A DNA stretch of 64,000 bases from Lantana camara. Its lineage: Eukaryota > Streptophyta > Magnoliopsida > Lamiales > Verbenaceae. The DNA lies in the NCBI GenBank assembly GCA_037501455.1, contig CM074858.1:94090501-94154500 (forward strand). Reading direction: 5' to 3'. The notes beneath the pieces were generated by a model that was not told the origin of the DNA, searched no databases, and saw nothing but the letters and a program-made list of their open reading frames with translations. Every line of letters begins with the position of its first letter. Position 1 is the stretch's first letter. The position numbers and the translations under genes are program-made. Below are positions 10,825-24,078 of this stretch, piece by piece.

Positions 10825-12070
10825 ATACATGAGCCAAGCAAGGTAAATATTCAAAAGATTTGGAGAAAGAATTGATGGTAGGATATAACAAACTATTACA
10901 ACAAGAAGAGATTATTTGGTTTTAAGAGTCAGAGAAATAATTGGCTCCAATTCAAGGGATAAACATGCACGTTTCTTTCGTCTCTCAACCATAACGAGAA
11001 GAATGAGCAACCAGATGAATGCTCTCAAAATAACTAATGAATGGGCAACCAATAATGATCAATTAAAGCCACACACTTGAGAGTACTGCACCAAACTATT
11101 CAATGAAGATACCATTAAAGAGGTGATTAGTATTGGTATTAGCTTGCACCAACAAACCGTAAGGTGTTAGCGGAAAAATAACTTAGCAAGAATGACCTCA
11201 AATGAGAAAATCTTGAGGATAGTGAAGAGCATGCACCTTTACAAAGCTCTGGGAGTAGATGATTTCCGAACTTACTTTTTTAAAACCGATTAGGATATAG
11301 TTGGAGACTCGATAGTGAACTTCATCAATGATTGCATGGAGAGAGAATCAATTCCCAAGAAGGATTATCGATTATTTATTTGGCTAATTTAAAAAATTAA
11401 TGCTCTAGAAAAATAAACAAGTTTTGGGCCATTATGTTAATATATTGCTCAAAAATGATTACCAAGATGATTATGATCTGTTTAAGCCGTATATAAAAGA
11501 AATTATGGGATCGAACCAGAATAGCTTCATTCCCGGCTAGACACCCATTACAATATCCTGATGCCTAAAGAGGTATTATGAATGCTACAATGCTCCAACA
11601 ATAAAAAAGGGCATGGTGCTGAAATTGAATCTTGAAAAGGCACACGACAAAATTTGGTAGAATTTTTTGAGAAAAACTTTAACTTTCTTCAAATTCTCGA
11701 AAAAAAATCATCAATATCTTAATGAGCAGAATGTAGATGATACAATCGAAAATTCTATAGAATGGTGGACCGAAGGAGGTTGTATGGATGTGCGGCATTA
11801 GATAACGTCAGCCGGACTTGGAAGCCAATTAGAGTATGTCAGAAAAGGCCTCACATCTCAAACTTGCTTTTTGTGGACAACTTAATATTGGAAGTCAAAG
11901 CAACCATGGATTGAGCAAATTGCGTTCAAAGTGCGGTTGAGGCGTTTCGCAAGGCTTTGGGTCTCAAATTAAATTTCAACAAATGACATGTGTTGTTCGC
12001 ACCATATGTGTCAAATGATTTAAAGCAGTAGGTTAATAGAATTTTGGGCATGGAAAATATAAACAATTTA
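10825..12070 (+). pseudogene. decayed LINE (non-LTR) reverse transcriptase
   Basis: Conserved blocks of plant L1-like reverse transcriptase appear in the right order, scattered over frames and broken by stops. They are an N-terminal LLQQEEIIW block (~10885-10919) and HARFFRLSTITRRM (~10967). Next is a KALGVDDF block with FFKTD.DIVGDSIVNFINDC (~11240-11335), the counterpart of KAPGPDGF...FF.KYWDIVGDDV. YIKEIMGSNQNSFIPG (~11491) and GMVLKLNLEKAHDKIW (~11611) follow, and then the catalytic region. That region reads LLFVDN at 11864-11881 where active elements have (F/Y)ADD, so a catalytic Asp is lost. LGLKLNFNK follows at ~11958. No product can be made; this is an old molecular fossil. I could not find the 5' or poly(A) 3' end. 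Confidence 0.8.
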
Positions 12071-12992
12071 AGGAACTAATTGGGGGTGAGAAGTTAGAAC
12101 TTTAGCTGAAACTACAAGAGCAATTTTTGATTGTGAAATTAAATAGAAAAATAGAAAAAGATGGAAGAAGATGGAGAAAGAAAAATAGAACTACTCATTA
12201 AATCAAACTACAATTATGGAGAAGACGATGGAAGATTTTTAGGAAAGGCGGTAATATTAAAAATGATGATATGTCAAACCCACAGTTTTAAGAGATGAAT
12301 ATTTAGTTTAAGGTAATTATACTAAAATTAGTGATTGTTGGGAACATACTCATTAGGCCTATGATGGAACCAAACCTAAGATCAACTAACCTGAGGAGTA
12401 GGCTGGTCAGTTCTCTATCAAGTGGCAAACTGAGGAAGCGGTGTGAGCTAGGCGAACCGATGAGAGTAAAACCAAGAGAGGTTAGCACATATGAGATTCT
12501 ATGAAATATCTCATAGCTAAGCTTGAAGATAAGAACAAATCTAGGTAAAGAAGAGAACGAGTAATTGTGACTAAGAGGAGTCTGAAATTTATAAATAAAA
12601 GAAGATGAATCATTAAAGGCATAAGAAAGAATAAGAGATAAAATGAGAGAAAAGAGTCATTAAGAAGGAACCTAAGAGTGCTAATGATATACAAAACTAC
12701 AATTTCTCAAGATTATAAAAAAAATAATAATAACAATATTTCCATTTTAAATAATGGAATATAGATCGAATTTATAGATAAACATAAGGTGTAAAAGTTA
12801 TAGTTTTGAAAGTGAATATAACTTTTACATTTTGAATGACAGCGAAAAGATTCTCCAAAACTTTATAAAAATAAAAATAAAAATAAATCACAAATTATAT
12901 TAAAGAAAATCAAACAATAGAAAGAATGAAGTATATATAATTAATATTGCATTTTATATGATCTTTTAGGTTTTTGTCTATATCTTTTATAC
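12071..12992. other. AT-rich region with no recognisable gene
   Basis: Several short minus-strand frames occur, but none shows a motif. It may include the decayed 3' part of the LINE. Confidence 0.5.
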
Positions 12993-13513
12993 GGCTAATC
13001 CCGGTCACCACCCTGTCCTTTCGAGGGTTTTGCACTTTTTCCTCTATATTTTGATTTTTAGCATTTACCCTCATAACCTTTGAAAAATATCGCACTTAAC
13101 CCATTGTAATAAACTTTAACAAAGCAAATCTATACAAAGCTGATCTCAAATATGTTGATACTATATATCAAATTGAAGCTCTCGACGCAAGGAACAAAAC
13201 AATGGCCTCGAAATCAAAATTCGACAACCGACGAAGCAGAAATCATTGGTTAAAGATGATGCACGACGAATGAAGCTTTTGGCGGCTAATAGGGTTGGCT
13301 GGGGTATGATCTTTGTTGTCCTTGGAGAGATAAACACGATTGCGGTGGTCTTGAAGCTTGGTTCGCCGTGACGAAGGAGAAATCGACAGTCAAATTTTTT
13401 TAAAGGGGTTAAGTGTAATATTTTTCAAGGGTTAGAGGGGTAAATGCTAAAAATCAAAGTACAGGGGGAAAGTGCAAAACCTCCCAAAAGACAGGGGGCG
13501 ATAGGATCAACCC
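12993..13513. mobile_element. Mutator-like non-autonomous element with long terminal inverted repeats
   Basis: The left ~110 bp (12993-13102) and the complement of the right ~109 bp (13405-13513) align along their length. They share GGTTTTGCACTTT, TGATTTTTAGCATTTACC and TTGAAAAATAT. The unique centre is ~300 bp and encodes nothing recognisable. TIRs over 100 bp are typical of the Mutator superfamily. A possible 9-bp target duplication, TCTTTTATA / TTTTTTATA, matches at 8 of 9 positions. The TIR arms have diverged visibly, so the insertion is old. Confidence 0.75.
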
Positions 13514-13740
13514 TTTTTTTATATATGTCTTTTTATTTATTAAATATATTTGAAAGTTATAAATTATTGGAGTAAACCATTGTTGATGAAACTCAACTTC
13601 AAGTGCAAATGATTATTAAAAAAAAAAAAAGTAATTTCAGAAGATGCTAAGACTCGTTTAAAATTTTAACATAGCCAAAAAAAAAAAAAAATAAAAAAAA
13701 AAATCATTCAATTAAAAAACTACAATTAATTGATGATGAA

Positions 13741-13860
13741 TAGCCAATAGAGGTTGGTTCAAATGGTTAAAGGATCCATTTTTCAGGGCAATGATCTAAA
13801 TTCGAATCTCATTAGGGGGTGCGTGCATAAAAATAATAAAAATAAAAATAAAAAGATTAT
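13741..13860 (+). mobile_element. tRNA-derived SINE-like fragment
   Basis: GGTTCAAATGGTTAA (~13756) resembles a polymerase III A box. AAATTCGAATCTC (~13798) resembles a B box ~45 bases downstream. The segment ends in an A-rich tail of ATAAAA units (13828-13855). This order is that of plant tRNA-derived SINEs. No clear TSD was seen and the A box is weak, so this remains tentative. Confidence 0.4.
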
Positions 13861-15754
13861 GCAAGATAAGATTAATAAAAAATATGCAAAATAATATTAG
13901 AATAAAAAAATTAGATGAATCATTAGTAATAAAGTGGTAAAAGTACTTATATGTTATTAGAATTGATTAAATTTTTCTTGAACACAAAAAAGAATTCATT
14001 AGAATTTCTGGTAACAAGTTGGGGGTATATATGAAGAAAAAAGAAAAGACTCATCAAATGACTGAATAAAGAAGAAAGCTACAATAATAGTATTTGTGAC
14101 AATTTTCTTCACTCAATATTAATTTAATAGAATAATTTAAGCAACTAATTAATTTTGAAAATTTTGAATATAAATTTGGAAACGTGGGAACCTTTTATGA
14201 AAATTGTCATGATTCGGGTCATTAACCTCAATTAATAATGTTTATCGATAAAAAAGAACTAAAAAATTCAGAATCTGAATAAAATTGACACAATTTAATA
14301 AACAAATGTTTTTTTATATATAATAGTATAGATGTGTATATAATTAATTAATTAGTTATATAATTATTAAGTATTAATTTATAATTTAAATATTAATTAA
14401 TTTGATGGAGTAATTGAAGCAACTTAATTAGTTCTCTTTATTTATTTTGTAATGTTTGAACAAAATAAATTTAAAACTGATGTGACTTTTTACGAAAACT
14501 ACGTCCATGATTTAAGTAATAAACCATTAAAGTATAATTTGTTATAATTTTTAGTTAATTTAGAAATATAGAAAAAATATGGATTTCATATTAACTTTAT
14601 TTAATAGTATTTAGCAATTAAAAATATTCAAAATTCTTAAAAATTAGAATTTAGTTAAGATTGCATTGATTCGGATCAAATATATCTTCCCTATAGATTT
14701 GATAATCTTTATTAATTTATAGATGATATGGACCCAATCGGAGTTTTTTGTTTGAATTAGAATTTTCAAAAACAAAAAAATAAAAGAAAAAGCTACTCGA
14801 TCAAGATTGAGTAATTAAATTCAAACATAATTATCAAATATATAATAATATAGATATTTAATCTTAAACTATGTTAATTTTGGTATAATTTATATAATTG
14901 ATAAATAAATTTTTTTCAATATCATAGTTGGATTGAGTACATAGAAGAGGAAAATAAAAAGTTTATGTGAATAGCAAAAAGCCAAACTGTATGTAAACTA
15001 AATTTAGACAAAAAGAATAATAACTAAACAAACAAAAAAAATATATATATATATATTCATATTTCAAATGAATATACAGTACAACTAAAGTGGAAAGTAA
15101 CAGAAAAAATGAAAGTATTTATAATCTATAAATAAATTAATGAATGAATTTATTCTAACTCTAATACCAAGAAGAATTGAAAAAAAAAAAAGAAAAATAT
15201 ATTTTAAAAAAATCTACTTAATGAGGAAAAGTTATTTTCCGAAGAAAATGGTAAAAGTTAAATAATTAAAAACTCAAACAATAAATTCTAAAACTTTTTC
15301 CAAAGAATATTAGATCCAACCAATTTACAAACTGTATGAAAAATAATATAAGAATTAAACAAGTTGAGGAACATATAATAACTAACTGATAACTTTTTGT
15401 AAAAAATTAAAAATTAGAAAAAACATGATCGAAAAGTGAAATTAAATATAAAAATTATGTGAAAATAATATACTTCCTAAAAATGGGAAAACGAATTAGT
15501 TCATGGACAAGAAAAAAATCATTAGAAAAAAAGAAACAATTAAAGGAAATAAACTAAATATAAAATAAATAAAAGAATTATCACAAAGAAAAAATATATA
15601 ACTAAGAAAATTAGATGAAATCAAAAATATCCACTAATAATTGAAAAATATCTAAAAGGAATAGAAAAACTACAAAATTATATGAGATAAACATTATACA
15701 TAAATCTATGAGAATTTAAATCGGAAAAAAAAAAGAAGAAAATCTATCAAAATA
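13861..15754. other. AT-rich intergenic DNA, nothing recognisable
   Basis: Low-complexity A/T sequence with a short (AT)n run near 15041-15056. No coding or repeat structure is evident beyond simple sequence. Confidence 0.6.
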
Positions 15755-16562
15755 AACTATGTAGCACCCGGAACGCTAGGTAGCCACATTCCCCGCACTA
15801 TAGTTCAATCCACATATGGAACAAACACCCATACATGAATCAAGCCTATAGCGAACGGAAGACAATAAAAAAACAACAACGCACTAGCTAGGCGGGACTA
15901 ACCCTCAATTAAGTACAACCAAACATAACTACTAAAACAGGAGCAACATATACATTCATTCCATTATCATTATCCCCAGTATCCACTAAATTCATAACAA
16001 TCTCAGAAGCCTCATAACAAGATATAAGGTATATAAGTGCTAAGATGCAACAAACTATATGAATCGTGCTAGACCCAAAAGAAAGACCGACACAATCCCG
16101 CCTAGCACGCAACTTGCAAGCCTGAAAAGTGAGGTGTCAGTCTCGGAAAGACTGAGTGTGGGGTTTAATAAATATAAGCGCAGTTACCATGCAAGTTGTA
16201 GTCTCGGGTGAGATTTTTATCAGCCAAAATATAAGTTCAAATAACAAACTAGTTCTCGCCCGAGATTACAACTGTCCAATTTACAGTATAATCATTTCAA
16301 TTCAATCAATCAATGGCCCGACGAGTGAGGGCAAATCTTCAACCTTTCTCCGACAGTGTACAATAATTAAGTTACTATCTGATTAGGTGATCACACAAAC
16401 AATTTCAGTGCACAAGTAGTAGTTTCAATAACCCTTTTTCCTCCGAGTGATGGAGGGTTTGCAAGGCCCAGCCATCCAATCAATCTGAGCATAGGGTTCA
16501 TGAGTCCCTATGCCGGGGAACTCCTTCCTCCACTAATCTCCTAGCCGGTTCAGGGGTCATCC

Positions 16563-18775
16563 TGTAGCACCCCAACACGTAAGGATGCCACACCCCCGCA
16601 CTACAGGTCGATCCACATACAAAGTGGGTGGTCCGTACATGAATCAACCTGCAGCGAACGGGTGACAGTGCAATGAGATCAACTAGCTAGACGGGACTAA
16701 TTTATACATGTAATAGAACAAAGCGGAAGCATAATATATTATCGACCATTTATCAAGTAATTTACACATGGGTTTTACATATCAATACATTATCATCTCC
16801 TAAATACATAACAAGTAGTTTTGACAATAATTCCTTGGAAATGATAAACAAATAAATAAATACACCTTACGGGGCTCGAATGCGAGGACTCGACTCAGCT
16901 CGATTCCTGTCTAGCATGTACCTGCAAGAACACGATAAAGCATCTTCAAGGTAAGGGGAACCTAAACGGAATGGCCCTTCCTTGTCGATACACATTCATG
17001 CTACGCACGTCAGGATTTATGAGTCCCACGTATGGGATTCCTTCCTCCACCAGTTTCCTGATGGATTCAGGGGTCATCCAGTTCATACATGCTACACACG
17101 TTAGGATTTATGAATCCCACGTGCGGGATTCCTTCCTCCACCAGTTTCCTGATGGATTCAGGGGTCATCCCATTCATGGCATTAATCACATTGCACGCAT
17201 TGCTTTGCGTGAACATGATACCAATCAAACTACACGCATTGCTTTGCATGAGCCTGATTCGCTTGTTATCCATTGAACGACTCAATCACGGTACGCGCAT
17301 TGCTTTGCACGATCATAACCTGCTTGCTAAACACTTGAGAGCTTGGAAATGATTAGTGATAAATAGGTATATACCAAATAATGACGCACAGCGTATTTAT
17401 AATCAATATGTTATGCAATAACATTTAAGTAATGTCAATTAAGAGCACAAATATCACTAAACCAAGTTTATAACTCATATAAGTCACATACGGGCTAAGG
17501 AAGTGAAAAGAATGCAATAATAGAGGTTTTGGTGAAGTTTGGCAAAAACGGGCAATTTTAGAAAATTCACATGTTGAGGGAAAACTGGAATATCTTTAAT
17601 TCTAGAAGTGGGAATTGAGTTTTTCTTGTTGGATATGAAACTAGACACAAATACCTTTCCGAGCATATATGGGTCTTTTTCTAGTTCAAAGCGAGGAGAA
17701 AATGGCGGACGGTTGAAGTTAGGTGAGTGTAGTTTGTCGGGAAAGCAGCGACACCAAAAATAATTGATCATAACTCATAAATGGGAAAATATATTGATAT
17801 GATTCCAATTGGAGGTTGTTCTAGACTTCAAGATCTTTCCAAGGAATAAAAAATCAGGTCATTTGGAGTTCGGATGAGGGAGTACCCGGCCGGGGAAAGT
17901 ACAAGCAAAAATCTACCCGGCCGGGGAAAACTTGTGCAGAAACTTTCTGCACAAGCTCTACCCGCCCGGGGAGTTTTTCTTCATGAATTTACCCGGCCGG
18001 GTAGAGGGTTTTCAGCTGAAAACCGAGAAGAAACAAGGAAAAACAGGGGAGGGAAGGAAAAAGGAGTAAAGTTACACCAAAACTCACCCAAATTCTTCCA
18101 ACACAACCATATATCATGCATAAAACTCATATGTATCAATTAGGCATCATATACTCAATGGAAACATGCTTTGATTCATAAGAATTCATTCAACAAACCC
18201 ACACAAATTCATGTCATAAACTTCCATAGAACTCATGAATTCATGCAAGAAATGAAGAAATAAGGACTTAAACATGCTTCTAATCATGAATAAGCATGAA
18301 AGCATCAATCAAACCTCAAACCCTACTCATATACTCAATAAAGGAATTCAAATACTCCCCAATATATACCTTGAAATGAAAGAAGAATGAGATGAGATGA
18401 AGAGATGAAGATAATGCTCCAACTTGGTTGCTAATTCCTTGAATTATAGCTTGAATTTGATGAAATTTTCCTCTCCTCTTCTTGGTGTTTTAATCGGTAT
18501 ATGGTGTGTGTGTGTGTGAGGAAATTGGATGAAAAATGATGAAATGGAAGAGATAAAACGATATATCCAAAGTCTTGCAAGTATATGCATGAGTCATCAA
18601 TCTTTGCAAATAAGTCCTTCTAATATATGAGTGTATGCAATCAAGTATTGTCTCATGGAATATGATCAAGTCACTCCAAAGGATTTATGCAATTAAGTCC
18701 TCATATTTAGAGAAAGAACAATTAAAGTCATATATGAGCAATTAATCACATTATCAACTAAAATGGGGCGTTACA
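16563..18775 (-). repeat. solo LTR (inner), nested in 15760-20479
   Basis: It runs from TGTAGCACCCC (left, 16563) to GGGGCGTTACA (right, 18775) and is read on the minus strand. The TSD CATCC is perfect (16558-16562 and 18776-18780), proving insertion into the already resident outer LTR. Length 2,213 bp. It contains four palindromes of the ACCCGGCCGGGT type at 17882-18004, beside a block (about 17640-17880) shared with the LTRs at 32752 and 39556. Confidence 0.92.
17882..18004. repeat. palindrome array, ACCCGGCCGGGT type
   Basis: Four copies of a GC-rich near-palindrome, spaced about 25-45 bases, in the inner solo LTR. One copy is degenerate (ACCCGCCCGGGG). Confidence 0.85.
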
Positions 18776-19458
18776 CATCCCAAAAGTTGTGATGATAGCG
18801 CAAGAGTTACCCGTCAGCTCAAGCTTTCCCGGTTGGCTCAATACGCTACCCTCGGACCCACAGTGAATAATGTACTCGCCAAAACAGTCAATCATACAAT
18901 ACAATTCGGTCAATCATTTGAAAAATTCCTAGAGTTTGAAAACTATAGATATATAGGTACATTTTGATTTAAAACATCACATAGGGTCGTATGGGTTCTA
19001 TATATCTAGAATTAAACCTCACCTTTACCGACAGAAGAGTAAGGGTACACGCTACAGAGAGTGCTCCCCATCTCCGGGACCGTGATCTATGTAACAAGGA
19101 CAAGTGTATGTAAGACTCGACCTCATGAACCAATCAAGACGGACGGTAAAGTCATGCGAGGTTAATCAAGCTCTTACAATCAATAATTATCATAAACGAG
19201 TTCAATTTATTAATTAACGTAGCAAGAAATAAGCATGCAATACATGTTTCAAAGTTTGAGAAAATTACACAAACCTCCCTTGTCAAAGAAAATCCCGAAA
19301 TAAAATGTCGTACATGAAGAATTTTGAAATAGCGTAATCATGATTGAAATAAGTCTAATTTTTAACAAATTTAGCAATAAAGAACACACGGGGTATAATG
19401 GAATTAATCCGAGAAAAGATAATTTTTACACAACAAAACACTGTTCACCCAGAAAGAT

Positions 19459-19656
19459 ATCCCGGCCGAGACTGATTTTCAGTTCAAAAGTGTCCCGGGC
19501 GTGATGCAATTAACGTAGCCAACCTGCCTGGCTATCCCGGCCGGGATGGTTTTCAGTGTAAAATGTGTCCCGGCCGGGACAGAGGTACAGTGGCCAAACT
19601 GAAGGAGGATCCCGGCCGGGACAGGATTCAGTTCACAATGAATCCCAGTCGGGAAC
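19459..19656. repeat. palindrome array, (A/G)TCCCGGCCGGGA(T/C) type
   Basis: Six copies in the outer solo LTR. Three are perfect or nearly perfect palindromes (for example GTCCCGGCCGGGAC) and three are degraded, consistent with CpG decay. Confidence 0.85.
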
Positions 19657-20484
19657 CTCTGTTCGAAAACAGGGGAACAACAGGGATAGTTTCAAAACCA
19701 ACCTTAAAACCAAATTCAATCCAACATAAATAATCAAACACCACACATACTCATCAAATCATCAAGAATTTACTCATAAAACCCCCATAAATCCTCATGT
19801 ATTCCAACTTCCATAAAACTTCATATTTCCATGCAAGTCTTGAAATAAAGACCCTAAACATGCTTCTAATCATGAATAACCAAGGAATCATATCCAACTT
19901 CACAAACCCTACTCAAATGTGATTCATGCTTCCAACCGTAAGCTCAAACTTTACCTTGAAATGGAAGAAAATGAGATGAAATGAGGGGATGATAATGATG
20001 CTTCCAACTTATGCAATTCTCCTCAAGATCAAGCTTGAATTTTGGATGAAATCTCCCTCTCCTTCTCTTGGTGTAATAATCGATATATAGTGTGTGTAAT
20101 GTGTGTGAATTTTGGATGAAAATGTATGGAATGAAATGTGGGAGAGATGATATACATATGACATATTATATGCCTCCACTAATATGCATGAATCATCTCA
20201 ATTTGCAATTTAGCCCCTCATTTATTTGAATAGATGCAATCAAATATTGTCTCATGGAAAATGATCAAGTAAGGTCACATATGAGCATTTAATCACGTTA
20301 GCCATTAATTCACGTAAATTCAATGTTAATAAATAATTCATATAAGTTCATGAAAATATAATGCATATATTGTTATGAAATAAATGAATAAACGAATAAA
20401 ATAACTAAAATAAGCCCCCAACTCCCGAAAACCCACACGTGGAGTGCTTACCTGAACTTTCGGAAATTGGGGCGTTACAAACTA

Positions 20485-21518
20485 TGGATAAAATTTTATA
20501 ATATCAAATATTCTACATAAATTTAATTATATTATTATAAAAGAATTAAGCAAATTTTAGAAGAAAAATTAATTCCATCGAAAAGTTGCATATTTAATAA
20601 AGTTGATGTTTGAAAATCTATGAATGCAAAATAATATATAAATTAGACATTAATTTGAGAAATCTATGAAAAATAAAATCTATGAGAATATAAAGCACAT
20701 GCGAACCAATAAAATAAGTCATTATTCTCGATGCGATTATTGTGAAGCAGATTATCAAGATGGTGCAGAATATAATTGTCTGAAACCTCCAACATATTAT
20801 AAAATTATTTATACGCAATAGAGGAGTTTTTAAAACTTTTATAATAAAAAGAGATTTTAAAAGATAAATAAAGATACATAATTAGGTTTTCAATTTAAAA
20901 GATTTCGTCAGCTAAGAAAACGATTATATGTTTTTGAATTGTTTAGAAAAAATAAAAATTATAATTAATGTAAAATAATTTATCATTCAATTAATTTTAT
21001 ATCAATTAAAAATAATTTAAAATTCTCAAAAATTAAATTTGGTCAAAATTAAAATAATTGGGTCAAAATACACTCTTTCTTTATATTATAGTATAGGTAT
21101 TAACTCTATATATTATAAGGAATGTTAATTATATAATGATCAGTGGAGTTCATTTATAGTTGATAAATGAAGGGATTAGCGTATAATTTAGAGAAAAGTT
21201 GATTTATCATATAGTTAATATAATTTTTTTAAAAAGTTGATTTATTATATAGTTACTATAATAAAGATAGCCCATAGCCATGTACATACATATATATATT
21301 TTTAACTATTTTTTTGTTCGTCGTTCATTTTTTCTTTTTTTTTTTTTTTTCAAATTAAAATATTTCAAACACTCGATCGATATAAAGATAATCCTTCCAA
21401 TTGATTTTAAACCATGTATATTACTTAAAAAATTTAATGTCTCATTTTATTAAACCAACTAAAATTAGATGCCATCTACTAGTTTGTCAAAATTCTGATT
21501 AAATCTTTTGACCAGAAG

Positions 21519-21567
<49 letters not shown>

Positions 21568-21842
21568 CAAATCTTGATTTATGAGGGAAGTCGTATATAA
21601 ATATGATTAACTAAAAAAGTGGTATAATTCTCTATCACATTTGTCAAAATTTCTAAGCCTTCACATTTGTCACAGGCAAGGAAATTCAAAATCCACCAAG
21701 AATTATTCAAAGCATGCCCAAGAAAATAATATACATCCATAAATTCAATGAACTGAACCTATCTCCGTAGTTTCATTTGACATCCAACATGTACACATTT
21801 CATCCTTTTCCACAGGTCAATCAAAGAGGAAAATAGTTACTT
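20485..21842. other. AT-rich region without recognisable gene
   Basis: It contains an (AT)n microsatellite at 21520-21564 and long A and T runs. I see no coding signal. Confidence 0.6.
21520..21564. repeat. (AT)n microsatellite
   Basis: About 22 uninterrupted AT units; likely length-polymorphic. Confidence 0.95.
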
Positions 21843-22437
21843 ACAAACAGAAAAATCCTTTTCCTCAGTAGTCATGAGTTGACTAATTAGCTCCGCGACA
21901 GTAGCATTTGCATAATTCATGTTGTAGTTAACTAGTTAAGCACAAAGAGATTGAATGATGGTGAGAGCGAGGTGAATAATAAATCCACATAGAGCTCCTC
22001 TCTAAGTGGCATGTCCATGACTGCAAATTTCTCAGTTAAACTAAAAAATTTCAGTTCATACTCGTGGATACTTGTACCTTCCCTCATTCGACGTGTTATA
22101 CCTTGTAACACATTCATGAGAACGGTAAAGTTGGTCTAAGTGGATGTAAATCTCTTAGACGTTTTGCATTGTTTCATGTTGCCTCTGCATGCCTAGAGAC
22201 ATGTTGGCAATCATAAGACAACGAGCCTGAAGATTTTCATCATTCCACTTTGCAATCGCGTCCTGCTCGGCTCGAGTCGAAGCTTCCGCTTCGAAAACAG
22301 GTTCCGGTTCAAAGAGAACAAACTTTTTTCTTTTCGGAGGCGAGAACAATTTTCAGATTCCTAAGCCAATCATAATAATTAGGATTGGTCAACTTGTTTG
22401 ACTCAAGAAGGGATACGAGTGGATTTTTGGTTGTCAT
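21843..22437 (-). pseudogene. decayed Ty1/copia gag fragment
   Basis: Read on the minus strand from an ATG at 22437, the opening residues (LLESNKLTNPNYYDWLRNL) match the N terminus of copia Gag. A frameshift within an A run near 22330 leads to KKFVLFEPEP, then AKWNDENLQARCLMIANMS and QRQHETMQNV, the next conserved Gag block. A second break leads to SIHEYELKFF and ELYVDLLFTSLSPSFNLFVLN, then after another break YNMNYANATVAELISQLMT. This is the gag-only type distinct from the gag at 223. No pol, PBS or LTR was identified beside it, so it is a truncated relic. Confidence 0.78.
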
Positions 22438-23397
22438 TTCAATTATTATAGAGAATCATAGAAATTAAACTACAACCTAAATGGAGAAAGCAGAGAAAAA
22501 GCATGAGCATAATGAATAATAACATTATACATATAATAAGGTGTTTCATTATATGTTACCTCCCACTGTTTATATAAGATTTTAAAATTCCAACAGTCTT
22601 ATAGTAAACTTATTTTCCTAGTAGATGTTGAGATCCCAATCATTTTACCTCGAACCCACGACTCTTGAGACATCCTTAATAAAACCTTTAGAAAGGTACT
22701 ACTTACCAATTATTTTTTCTATAGAATTCTCAGTATTATTTTGCACCACCGTTCTTTCAATTTAGATCCACGACTCATGCGACATCCATATCTACCTCAT
22801 CGTTAAGCAGGACCTACAACCCATAAGACATCGTATTTCCCAAAATAATCACGAAACATCAATTGCTAATTAAAGTGATTGATTAGGAAACTAAGAACTG
22901 ATAAGTTGCCTCACGACTCGTGAGCCAGCAACTTACTAAACTTAAATCCTATTGACGGAATGCTATGGATTTTTGTCTTAGTTTGCACTTTTGACCAAAT
23001 ATACCTATTTTTCGAAATTGCTTAATATTTAATGGGATTTTTCGAATACTGAAGAGTTGTTCGGATTGACCTCACAAATATATATATAAAGTCATCCATT
23101 TTTAATAAATCTTGATTAATGAAATTTCACATTAAATGCATCACATAAGCAATTAGCAGATAACGTGTCCTAATATATTACTAAAATGAGATGATCATGA
23201 GTTTCCTATCATAGGCACAATTTTGAGAGTCACTCCATAATCACTAGTTCTAAACATATATGCCACATAGAATAGTTATATCACATAAAGGAAAGATAAA
23301 ATTTAATGAATTTTTATTCTATAACATTAATAGAATCACCCTTCTCTAACATTTTGAAGGATCTTCACTTATGGCCATCATACTCTTTTCTTTGTGG
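22438..23397. other. unassigned AT-rich sequence upstream of the gag relic
   Basis: By position this could hold leader and LTR of the minus-strand copia relic, but I find no complementary primer binding site or LTR terminus. Confidence 0.4.
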
Positions 23398-23912
23398 ATC
23401 CATGTGATTCCCCGACTTTTCGGTCGTATAGGAATGATGTCATGAGTGCGTTACTTACGCTTTTAGTTATTTAATTTATGCAAATATATGTTAATTATAA
23501 TGTTTAAATGTTATTCTTGAATTATATGAATTATTTGTTAAGTTATGAACTTGCATACTTAAACGTTTTATCCGTTTACCTTGGTATTTGATCCCTATGT
23601 GCCCGAATTCGATTCCAATTTTTGTAACAACTTGTTATGCATGAGATATATGAGTTATGAATGTGTTTTAATGATTATTGTATGTTTTTGGATTCTTATG
23701 TTGAGTTTTTAGACCTTAATTGTTTTAACGGGACTTAAGGGCCTAAAACGTTCTTAGCGCACCTTAGATTCCGAACGGCATAACTTGAACTCGAGAATTC
23801 AGATTTGAATTCCGTCACTACAGTTGGAGTTTTTTTAACAATTCAGAGCCAATGAAACAAGCTTTTCATTTTTTTTAAACCCGTTTGGACCTCCGAAATT
23901 TCAACGAACAGA

Positions 23913-24077
23913 GCCGCGGCCGCGATCGCACCAAGTGTATTCTTGGTTGCGCCCGCGACATTATTTTCTATTTATTTTGGTAAGGGAGTCATGGAGACGA
24001 CCCTTTTCTTCCCTTTTTGAGTCATAGCCGCGACCCCTTTTTCTAGAGAGTTTCGAGATAGGAGTCACGGCCGCAAC
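23913..24077. repeat. palindrome array, GCGGCCGCGA type
   Basis: About five copies of a (G)TC(A)CGGCCGCGAC-like motif; the first (GCCGCGGCCGCGATCGC) is the best palindrome and later copies are eroded. Confidence 0.7.
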
Positions 24078-24078
24078 C

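Larger units (their letters stand above)
15760..20479 (-). repeat. solo LTR (outer), interrupted by a second solo LTR
   Basis: On the minus strand it begins TGTAACGCCCC (right end 20479) and ends GGGTGCTACA (left end 15760). The TSD AACTA is perfect (15755-15759 and 20480-20484). The continuous LTR is ~2.5 kb once the inner solo LTR and its target duplication are removed. Its termini and its Cys/Gly-poor, non-coding body resemble the LTRs of the Ty3 element at 54208, so it belongs to the same broad family. It holds an array of six CCCGGCCGGG-type palindromes at 19459-19656. Confidence 0.9.

Noticed and set aside
17882..19656. CRISPR-like regularly spaced repeats
   Set aside because: The units are palindromes of 10-14 bases with unequal spacing inside plant LTRs, with no cas genes.
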